Below are positions 23,980 through 30,085 of a DNA stretch of 48,105 nucleotides, one piece after another (within the stretch, counting starts at the first letter, position 1; every line of letters starts with the position of its first letter). The notes under the pieces were generated by a model. It was not told the DNA's origin and made no database searches. It was given only the letters and a program-made list of their open reading frames with translations. Made by a program: the position numbers and the translations under genes. The DNA is from Chitinophagaceae bacterium (GTDB lineage Bacteria > Bacteroidota > Bacteroidia > Chitinophagales > Chitinophagaceae): NCBI GenBank assembly GCA_022841365.1, contig JALHRP010000004.1:1-48105 (forward strand), in the 5' to 3' direction.

Positions 23980-25842
23980 TTAATCCGTTGTAATTGTTTT
24001 CTTCCAGTCATCTTTCTCTTTCCACAGCGGCTGATCTTTTTTGCTGAACAAAAAATCACCTATCACCAGATAATCCATTTCGGTGCGCATGAAACATTGA
24101 TAGGCTTCCATTGGAGTACAAACAACCGGCTCTCCACGTACATTAAAACTGGTATTGATCAATACGGCACAACCGGTGAGTTGTTTAAATGCAGTGAGCA
24201 GTTCATGAAATGTTTTATTGGTTGATGCATGCACTGTTTGTATACGGGCTGAGTAATCAATATGAGTAATGGCGGGTAATGTACTCCGCTGGAAATACAA
24301 TTTTTCATTCATGGTCAACTGCTGATAGTTTTCCGGCACTTCTTTTTGAATTTCTTTTTTTACCGGTTGCACCAATAACATATAAGGTGATGCTGTTGTT
24401 AACTCAAAATAATCTTGTGCATCTTCAGCTAATACAGCAGGAGCAAAGGGACGAAAGCCTTCACGGTATTTGATTTTGAGGTTGAGTTTCTTTTGCATCT
24501 CGGGGTTACGGGCATCAGCAAGGATGCTGCGGTTACCCAATGCTCTTGGCCCAAACTCCATACGACCCTGAAACCAACCGATGACATTTCCTTCATTGAT
24601 TAATCTTGCAACAACTTCATTCAGCGCATCCCTTTCTTCGTACCGTTTATATTTAGCGTTGAAGTTTTTTGCTGTTGTTACAATCTCTTCATCGGTATAA
24701 GACGGACCGAGATAAGCACCTTTCATTGCATCAGCTTCGGTTGTAACTGTGCGTTCTCTTTCAAAATAAATATGATGGGCTGCTAATGCTGCACCAACAG
24801 CACCACCTGCATCACCACTTGCCGGTTGAATGAATAGTTCATCAAAGATATTTTCGTTCTGCAGTTTGCCATTCGCTACACAATTCAAAGCCACACCACC
24901 CGACAAACAAATGTTTTTAGATCCCGTTAATTCTTTTGCATGATGTGCAAGCTTTATTACAATTTCTTCGGTTACCTGCTGAATGGCGAATGCCAGATTG
25001 CAATGCTGCTGTTGTAATTCATCTTCGGGCAATCGTTTACCAAAACCAAACAGTTGTTTAAAGGCATCGTCTTTCACCATCCGTAGCCCAACTGCATAAT
25101 TGAAATACTTTTGATTTAGTTCAATAGAGCCATCATCAAAAATGTTGACCAGTTTTGTTTTGATGGTTTCAACAAATGCTGCCGTTTGTGTTGATGCAGG
25201 ATTGCCATAAGGAGCAAGCCCCATCAACTTGTATTCACCACTGTTTACTTTAAAGCCGAGATAATAAGTGAAAGCTGAATACAATAACCCAACAGAGTGG
25301 GGGAAGTTGAGCTGCTTCAGTATTTCAATCTGTTTGCCTTTTCCTTTACTGATGGTTGTGGTGGCCCATTCGCCTACACCATCAATGGTCAGGATGGCTG
25401 CTTCTTCAAACGGTGAAGGATAAAAAGCAGAAGCAGCATGACTGAGATGATGTTCAGGGAACAACAGTTTCAGTTTCTTTTTATCATAGAGTTGAATTTT
25501 TTTCAACTCATCCCGAATCATTTTTTTCAGGAATAATTTTTCATTCAACCAAATGGGCATGGCCAACAAAAAAGAAGCAAAGCCTTTTGGTGCAAATGCA
25601 TAATAGGTTTCGAGTAATCGTTCAAACTTCAATAACGGTTTATCGTAAAACACAACTGCTTCCAGTTCATCAATGGTAATACCCGCTTCTTTTAAACAAT
25701 AGCTGATGGCTTTTGATGGAAACCCGGCATCATGTTTCTTTCGGCTGAACCGTTCTTCCTGTGCGGCGGCAAACACTTCGCCATCTTTGATGACGGCTGC
25801 AGCAGAATCATGATAAAAAGCCGAAATGCCGAGGATGTACAT
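23980..25842 (-). CDS. NodU/CmcH/SxtI-family O-carbamoyltransferase
   Basis: This 620-residue enzyme of the carbamoyltransferase (NodU/HypF C-domain) family transfers a carbamoyl group from carbamoyl phosphate to a hydroxyl via a carbamoyl-AMP intermediate. The N-terminal ASKHA-like domain shows MYILGISAFYHDSAAAVI and the metal-binding HHLSHAASAFYPSPF (His131, His135). The domain also contains ILTIDGVGEWATTTI and GEYKLMGLAPYG. The C-terminal domain carries GWFQGRMEFGPRALGNRSILADAR (about 430-453) and LINTSFNVRGEPVVCTPMEAYQCF (about 570-593). All signature motifs look intact. Acceptors in known relatives are Nod factor sugars, antibiotics and saxitoxin; here the acceptor is unknown. It is the centre of the five-gene module between the two halves of carB. 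Confidence 0.93.
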   Translation of the reverse strand: MYILGISAFYHDSAAAVIKDGEVFAAAQEERFSRKKHDAGFPSKAISYCLKEAGITIDELEAVVFYDKPLLKFERLLETYYAFAPKGFASFLLAMPIWLNEKLFLKKMIRDELKKIQLYDKKKLKLLFPEHHLSHAASAFYPSPFEEAAILTIDGVGEWATTTISKGKGKQIEILKQLNFPHSVGLLYSAFTYYLGFKVNSGEYKLMGLAPYGNPASTQTAAFVETIKTKLVNIFDDGSIELNQKYFNYAVGLRMVKDDAFKQLFGFGKRLPEDELQQQHCNLAFAIQQVTEEIVIKLAHHAKELTGSKNICLSGGVALNCVANGKLQNENIFDELFIQPASGDAGGAVGAALAAHHIYFERERTVTTEADAMKGAYLGPSYTDEEIVTTAKNFNAKYKRYEERDALNEVVARLINEGNVIGWFQGRMEFGPRALGNRSILADARNPEMQKKLNLKIKYREGFRPFAPAVLAEDAQDYFELTTASPYMLLVQPVKKEIQKEVPENYQQLTMNEKLYFQRSTLPAITHIDYSARIQTVHASTNKTFHELLTAFKQLTGCAVLINTSFNVRGEPVVCTPMEAYQCFMRTEMDYLVIGDFLFSKKDQPLWKEKDDWKKTITTD

Positions 25843-25867
25843 GGGTGCAAAATAAATGATTTGATAG

Positions 25868-25936
25868 ATACACGGATGACACAGATTTAGGCGGATGATT
25901 ACGGATTTAATCTGTGCTCATCTGAGTTATCTGTGG
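25868..25936. repeat. Degenerate ATCTGTG/ATCCGTG-type intergenic repeat, copy C
   Basis: The 167-bp gap between the SGNH gene and the carbamoyltransferase holds alternating pieces of CACGGATGACACAGATTT and CGGATTTAATCTGTGCTCATCTG. The second shares 20 of 23 bases with repeat B at 27254. Similar GTGTCATCCGTG/AATCTGTGC strings are dispersed intergenic repeats in many bacteria (from memory). No gene is seen here. Confidence 0.55.
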
Positions 25937-26005
25937 CAAAATTTGTTTTTAAAGAGAATCCGTTGTCTGATCAAACAATGAACAAGAAGACTGTACACTT
26001 AAAAT

Positions 26006-26061
26006 GGACTTAATCTGTACTTATCTGTTTCATCCCTGTCATCAGTGACTCTATTTCTTCA
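26006..26061. repeat. Dispersed intergenic repeat, copy A (forms the SGNH gene 3' end)
   Basis: AATCTGTACTTATCTGTTT, then CATCCC, TG and TCATCAGTGACTCTATTTC match repeat B (27255-27339) over both flanks in the same orientation. B carries 30 bases where A has TG. Copy A encodes the last 17 or so codons of the SGNH gene, suggesting the gene's tail was replaced or extended by the repeat. Confidence 0.7.
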
Positions 26062-27116
26062 CTCAAAATCTCCGCTACCTTAGCGGCTCCCTGTTTATTA
26101 AAATGTATAAAGTCGTAATAGTAAGCTGTATTCTTTGGCATCAGTTTCGCCAGATCAATGACTGTTGCCTGTTTGCTGAACGAACGGACAACATTATTGT
26201 ATTCTTCCAATACCTGCTCCTGCAACAAATTATTTTTACCTGGATTGCTTTCATGAAATTTCAAATCCATTTGCACAGCAGTTGTACTGTCAGTAAAAGA
26301 ACCGTACAACGATGGTTGCGTTAACAGGATCGGTTGTATGCCATTCGCTTTACAAACTGTAATGATTTCCTGCAATCTTGTTTGATAACCTATGAGATAA
26401 GGTTTTTGTTTAGTTACAACTTCCTGCATGTAAGCAGCAGAGAAACTTGTGTCGGGCAACTGTTTAAAATCAATTTCCTTATGAATCAATCCTTTTTTAT
26501 ACGCTAAACGGATGGCATAGAATTGAAAAATAGTAGAACCGATTTCTGTTTTATTCAGCAGCGATTTGAAAAATTGTTTGAAACTGTTGTATTGAATTCT
26601 GTTATCATTCATCAAATCAAAACGCTCAGGTTGTTTTGTTTCCACATCATTTACACCTGTTAGCAGCAACACGTATTTTGGTTTGAGTTTGATGATATAT
26701 TCTTTCAGCAAATGCAAATGGCCAAAGGTTGAATGACCGTCAAGACCTGCATTGTTGATCCATAAATTTGGAACAGAATCTTTCAATTCCTCTCCCAGCA
26801 GAAAAGGCCAGGTTGTGCTGTCGCTTAAAAATTTACATTCAGTGGTACTGCCGCCAATGGCAATGATGGAGTTGAGTTTGGAAATACTGTCTGTTGGTTC
26901 CGGTCCACGAAAACCCAATGAATTTCTTGAATAGAAAATCTGTTTGTCTAACTGACCGATCCATTTATTTTGAAAGACTGTTTTTTGATTGGCAGGTAAA
27001 ATCAGTTTTCCCTGTTTGGTGTAAGTGGAAAAAGGGTTGTAGATCCGCAGCACAATTTCGCAGAGCAGCAATGCAACAGTTAAACCAAACAACAATGCTT
27101 TGAGATTTTTGATCAT
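26010..27116 (-). CDS. SGNH/GDSL-fold protein, first gene of the carbamoyltransferase module
   Basis: From ATG 27116 the protein has 368 residues; a longer frame from GTG 27188 would translate a palindrome and is rejected. It has an N-terminal membrane anchor (ALLFGLTVALLLCEIVLRIY, about residues 7-26) followed by SGNH blocks. Block I is IIAIGGSTTEC (about 85-95, Gly-Gly-Ser-Thr variant), block III is LLTGVNDVE (about 155-163), and block V is YDFIHFNKQGAAKVAEIL (Asp and His, about 333-350). It resembles the other module SGNH protein in layout but is not a close duplicate. Its C-terminal residues SLMTGMKQISTD come from dispersed repeat A. It is 167 bp upstream of the carbamoyltransferase on the same strand. 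Substrate unknown; an envelope-facing hydrolase or transferase is the best guess. Confidence 0.78.
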   Translation of the reverse strand: MIKNLKALLFGLTVALLLCEIVLRIYNPFSTYTKQGKLILPANQKTVFQNKWIGQLDKQIFYSRNSLGFRGPEPTDSISKLNSIIAIGGSTTECKFLSDSTTWPFLLGEELKDSVPNLWINNAGLDGHSTFGHLHLLKEYIIKLKPKYVLLLTGVNDVETKQPERFDLMNDNRIQYNSFKQFFKSLLNKTEIGSTIFQFYAIRLAYKKGLIHKEIDFKQLPDTSFSAAYMQEVVTKQKPYLIGYQTRLQEIITVCKANGIQPILLTQPSLYGSFTDSTTAVQMDLKFHESNPGKNNLLQEQVLEEYNNVVRSFSKQATVIDLAKLMPKNTAYYYDFIHFNKQGAAKVAEILSEEIESLMTGMKQISTD

Positions 27117-27152
27117 CGGGATGTAAGATAAAAACTGTTTGTGAGAATGTGG

Positions 27153-27226
27153 TGTCTGTTCATCCGACGAAGGAGGATGACTGTACACCGTTTAAGATGT
27201 GCAGTCACCTTTCAGGTGAACAGACA
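27153..27226. repeat. 74-bp two-armed imperfect palindrome upstream of the SGNH gene
   Basis: Outer arms TGTCTGTTCA (27153-27162) and TGAACAGACA (27217-27226) pair perfectly over 10 bp. Inner arms TGACTGTACA (27178-27187) and TGTGCAGTCA (27198-27207) pair over 10 bp with one G-T. Between them lie small CCT-TTC-AGG and TCC...GGA hairpins. The whole folds into a long rod or cruciform about 37 bp before the SGNH start codon. The gap 27117-27479 holds no gene: it contains this palindrome, repeat B, the carB-N terminator and repeat copy 6. Confidence 0.75.
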
Positions 27227-27254
27227 TCTATAAAACATTTGAGCAGATAAAAAC

Positions 27255-27339
27255 GGATTTGATCTGTGCTTATCTGTTTTATCCCCGCCTGAATGGCTTT
27301 AGTCGGGCAGGAGCGTCATCAGCGACTCTATTTTCTTCA
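27255..27339. repeat. Dispersed intergenic repeat, copy B (interrupted by palindrome)
   Basis: GGATTTGATCTGTGCTTATC, then TGTTTTATCCC, followed after an insertion by TCATCAGCGACTCTATTTTC. It matches copy A at 26006-26061 on both sides in the same orientation. Together A and B flank the first SGNH gene as direct repeats. Confidence 0.75.
27284..27311. repeat. CCCGCCTG...CGGGCAGG palindromic element inserted in repeat B
   Basis: The 28-bp element has arms CCCGCCTG (27284-27291) and CGGGCAGG (27304-27311) around AATGGCTTTAGT. The arms pair with one mismatch and one wobble. It accounts exactly for the 28-bp length difference between repeats A and B. The same two arms, in reverse, make the in-frame insertion in alaS at 45188-45208. 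Confidence 0.75.
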
Positions 27340-27346
27340 TCAATAA

Positions 27347-27375
27347 AAAAGCAGCGAATCATCTCCGCTGCTTTT
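27347..27375 (-). terminator. Intrinsic terminator after carB-N
   Basis: A stem AAAAGCAGCG / CGCTGCTTTT (27347-27356 and 27366-27375) with a 9-nt loop is followed on the minus strand by TTTTTTATTG. It would end the carB-N transcript before the module, separating the two. Confidence 0.8.
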
Positions 27376-27443
27376 GAAGTTCATGTTATATTCTTTGTTG
27401 AAATGGAAGTTTCAACGGAAGTTAAGAAATCCTGAAGTACCGT

Positions 27444-27477
27444 CCCTCTCTACTGGAGAGGGAATGAGGGAGAGGCT
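27444..27477. repeat. GCCTC-hairpin palindromic repeat, copy 6, at the carB-N end
   Basis: CCCTCTC (27444-27450), loop TACTG, GAGAGGG (27456-27462) and tail AATGAGGGAGAGGCT match copy 5 in inverted orientation, 32 of 34. It ends 2 bp before the carB-N stop codon complement at 27480, that is, at the point where CarB is broken. Confidence 0.85.
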
Positions 27478-27479
27478 TC

Positions 27480-29126
27480 TTACTCAAACGTACTATAGAA
27501 ATAAGGCGTCTTTGCCTCAAACTCGGCACTGCAGGTATCTACCATTTTATACACTCTGGTAATGCCCCATGCTTTTCGTTTTTCATACAATGCATCTTCA
27601 CTTGCATCTTCTTTCATAATGCGGCAAATCTGTTCATCGCTAAAGCCCATGCGTTTTGCTTCCGTCAGTAATTCTTTCGGGAGCGTTTGCATATCATGCT
27701 TTGCCAGTTCTTTTTCAACGTTTACTATATCCTGTATCTGGTAAATAAACCAACGATCAATCTTGGTTGCTTCAACAATCGTCTTTACACTTACACCCGC
27801 CATCAACGCATCTTTAATACGGAAGATGCGGTCCCATTTCGGCACCTTAATATATTCAATCAGCTCTTCCGCATGTTTTACACTTTGTCCGTAGTATCCT
27901 AAACCAACGGCGTTGTTTTCTAAACTCTGACAAGCCTTCTGCACCGCTTCTGTAAAGCTTCGTCCTATACCCATCACCTCACCAACACTTTTCATTTGTA
28001 AACCTAAACGATCATCGGCACCTTTGAACTTATCAAAGTTCCAACGTGGCATTTTTACAATTACATAATCCAATGCCGGTTCAAAGTATGCAGAGGTGGT
28101 TTGTGTGATCTGATTTTTCAATTCATCCAAAGTATAACCAATGGCCAGCTTGGCTGCAATTTTTGCAATGGGATAACCGGTTGCTTTACTTGCCAATGCA
28201 GATGAGCGGCTTACACGTGGATTGATTTCAACCGAAATAATTTCTTCGTTCTCCGGGTTCATGGCAAACTGCACGTTACAACCACCGGCGAAGTTGCCGA
28301 GGCTCCGCATCATTTTAATGGCCATGTTCCGCATGTTCTGGAATGCTGTATCGCTTAATGTCATAGCCGGAGCAACGGTAATACTGTCGCCTGTATGCAC
28401 ACCCATGGGATCAAAATTTTCTACCGTACAAATGATCACCACATTATCATTCTTATCACGCAGCAACTCTAATTCAAATTCTTTCCAGCCCAGCAATGCT
28501 TTCTCCACCAGCACCTCGTGCATGGGACTTGCTTTTAATCCTCTTTCCAATGCAGCATCCAGTTCATCTTTGTGAAACACAATACTGCCGCCCGTTCCAC
28601 CTAAAGTAAACGACGGACGGATCACCAACGGAATACCGATTTGCTGTGCAAATTCTTTTCCTTCCAATAAGGAGTTGGCAACACGGCTCGGTGCAACACC
28701 AATACCAATATCAATCATCAGCTGGCGGAATTTTTCTCTGTCTTCTGCCGTATCAATCGCTTTTACATCCACCCCAATCATCCGCACATTAAATTTCTCC
28801 CACACAGCCAGTTCATCCGCTTCTTTACAAAGGTTCAGGGCTGTTTGTCCGCCCATGGTGGGCAACACTGCATCTATCTGCGGATTTTCTTCCAGAATCT
28901 GTTCAATACTTTCAATGGTGAGTGGCAGCAGATACACACGGTCGGCCATCATGGGGTCGGTCATGATGGTAGCAGGATTGCTGTTGATGAGAATTACTTC
29001 AATCCCTTCTTCACGTAAGCTGCGTGCAGCCTGCGAACCGGAATAATCAAACTCACAGGCCTGGCCAATTACAATGGGGCCGCTGCCTACAATGAGAACA
29101 CTCTTGATGGAACTGTCTTTTGGCAT
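27480..29126 (-). CDS. carB: Carbamoyl-phosphate synthase large subunit, N-terminal half (split CarB, carboxyphosphate half)
   Basis: This 548-residue protein equals the first half of CarB, which makes carboxyphosphate and carbamate from bicarbonate, ATP and ammonia delivered by CarA. It shows [45 protein letters not shown], the ATP-grasp [38 protein letters not shown] and [23 protein letters not shown]. The oligomerisation region follows, ending in [29 protein letters not shown]. In ordinary CarB this is followed by a linker and the second half; here it stops at TAA beside palindromic copy 6. The continuation is found at 22242 as a separate gene. The -7 box TACTTTTG lies 16 nt before the ATG. 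No carA is in the window. Confidence 0.94.
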   Translation of the reverse strand: MPKDSSIKSVLIVGSGPIVIGQACEFDYSGSQAARSLREEGIEVILINSNPATIMTDPMMADRVYLLPLTIESIEQILEENPQIDAVLPTMGGQTALNLCKEADELAVWEKFNVRMIGVDVKAIDTAEDREKFRQLMIDIGIGVAPSRVANSLLEGKEFAQQIGIPLVIRPSFTLGGTGGSIVFHKDELDAALERGLKASPMHEVLVEKALLGWKEFELELLRDKNDNVVIICTVENFDPMGVHTGDSITVAPAMTLSDTAFQNMRNMAIKMMRSLGNFAGGCNVQFAMNPENEEIISVEINPRVSRSSALASKATGYPIAKIAAKLAIGYTLDELKNQITQTTSAYFEPALDYVIVKMPRWNFDKFKGADDRLGLQMKSVGEVMGIGRSFTEAVQKACQSLENNAVGLGYYGQSVKHAEELIEYIKVPKWDRIFRIKDALMAGVSVKTIVEATKIDRWFIYQIQDIVNVEKELAKHDMQTLPKELLTEAKRMGFSDEQICRIMKEDASEDALYEKRKAWGITRVYKMVDTCSAEFEAKTPYFYSTFE

Positions 29127-29142
29127 GGGGAGAATTTGGCTG

Positions 29143-29150
29143 CAAAAGTA
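29143..29150 (-). promoter_or_regulatory. -7 box TACTTTTG for carB-N
   Basis: Reads TACTTTTG on the minus strand, a full TAnnTTTG match, 16 nt before the ATG at 29126. Confidence 0.6.
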
Positions 29151-29199
29151 TTGGATTGAGCGTTAATCTGCATGTGAAATTTTGAACCTTCCCGAAGTT

Positions 29200-29222
29200 T
29201 TTTGGTAACAATTTTGGTAACA
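29200..29222. repeat. Tandem TTTTGGTAACA direct repeat
   Basis: TTTTGGTAACA occurs at 29200-29210 and again at 29212-29222 with a 12-bp period. It lies in the 205-bp gap between carB-N and the A+T-rich orphan gene. It could be an operator-like site or a junction remnant; no partner copy was noticed on the other side of the orphan gene. Confidence 0.4.
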
Positions 29223-29331
29223 GCCGTTAGTAATTCTGTTCGGCTACATTGGCGTCGCACTCTTGTACATATATACTTGATTATTGCGATTGAATTTTGA
29301 GAAGTAAACTCATTTATAGACTTTTATACTC

Positions 29332-30000
29332 ATGCAGCTTTTTATAAAATTTGGGAAAGAAGAGCATCTAAAGCAACTTCAAAAAGATGGCAGGCTTTAT
29401 TGCAAATCGGTTCTGGAGTTTGCAAAACTAGAAAACGATGAAGCAAGGGGCGATCAGTTTGAGAATGTTATCAGATTAGAACTATTAAACGATAAAATAA
29501 TATGGTTAAAAGAAAAGGATAATGAAAGCGCAGATTGGAAAAAGTTGAATGTAAATTTTGCCCAATTTAAATTATCCGATGAAGAATATAAAGGCAACCT
29601 ATTTTGTATGAGCAGTTTTTCTTTGGACTTAAAAACAGATGAGGTTGAGATTATTTTAGATACGAGGTTCTTAGAGAAATTCGGGACTCATTATCTTCTA
29701 GTTTTAAATCAGCCAGAATTTTTTAAAAGAATAGATAAAGCTTTGAGTGATAAGAATATTGATTATCGAAAAGGAAATGTAGAGTATAAGGATTTGAAAA
29801 ACCATTCAGGAGCTAAAACAATCTTTGATAAAGACATATTGTTCTCGTGGCAAAATGAATACAGAATTTTCATAGAAACAGATTCAACGGAATTTCAAAT
29901 ATTTAACATTGGCAATATTGAAGATATAACTGAGGTAAACCAATTAAGTGAATCCACAACTTTTAGGATAAGAAAGGGAAAAAGTTTGAACGAAATATAG
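29332..30000 (+). CDS. Uncharacterised protein, A+T-rich accessory gene
   Basis: The 222-residue protein has no signal peptide or membrane segment. Visible features are an N-terminal MQLFIKFGKEEHLKQLQKDG, LYCKSVLEFAKLENDEARGDQFEN, FCMSSFSL and a C-terminal FSWQNEYRIFIETDS. The last motif (W-x-x-E-x-R) and the overall plan resemble DUF2971-like and related uncharacterised proteins often found in variable genome islands; this is a weak resemblance. Its codons are visibly richer in A and T than the neighbours, with many AAA, GAA and ATA. It is a lone plus-strand gene between carB-N and an M23 peptidase, consistent with recent acquisition. A role in stress or phage defence is possible but not supported by any motif. 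Confidence 0.7.
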   Translation: MQLFIKFGKEEHLKQLQKDGRLYCKSVLEFAKLENDEARGDQFENVIRLELLNDKIIWLKEKDNESADWKKLNVNFAQFKLSDEEYKGNLFCMSSFSLDLKTDEVEIILDTRFLEKFGTHYLLVLNQPEFFKRIDKALSDKNIDYRKGNVEYKDLKNHSGAKTIFDKDILFSWQNEYRIFIETDSTEFQIFNIGNIEDITEVNQLSESTTFRIRKGKSLNEI

Positions 30001-30073
30001 TTTATTCACAATCTTCAACTGATTGTGAATAGTACACCATCTCTACTTTGTAAGCACTTTCTCTCATCTTCGT

Positions 30074-30081
30074 TATTTTTG
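30074..30081 (+). promoter_or_regulatory. -7 box TATTTTTG for the M23 peptidase gene
   Basis: TATTTTTG matches TAnnTTTG and ends 4 nt before the ATG at 30086, indicating a leaderless or nearly leaderless mRNA. Confidence 0.62.
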
Positions 30082-30085
30082 CCTG

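Noticed and set aside
27117-27188. Extended N-terminus of the first module SGNH protein from GTG 27188
   Set aside because: The extension translates a palindrome and precedes the natural membrane anchor.
27153-27226. tRNA-like cloverleaf
   Set aside because: The size is right (74 nt), but there is no T-loop GTTCGA, no proper anticodon arm and the acceptor stem is 10 bp; it is a two-armed palindrome.
21049-29126. carB split explained by a sequencing frameshift or chimeric assembly
   Set aside because: The halves are 5.2 kb apart, each has its own start, stop and promoter box, and the genes between are intact and on the same strand. A misassembly remains possible but would have to create several coherent features at once.
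29127-30000. Prophage or integrative element
   Set aside because: Only one orphan gene and a short tandem repeat are present; no integrase, structural phage gene or matching att repeat was found.
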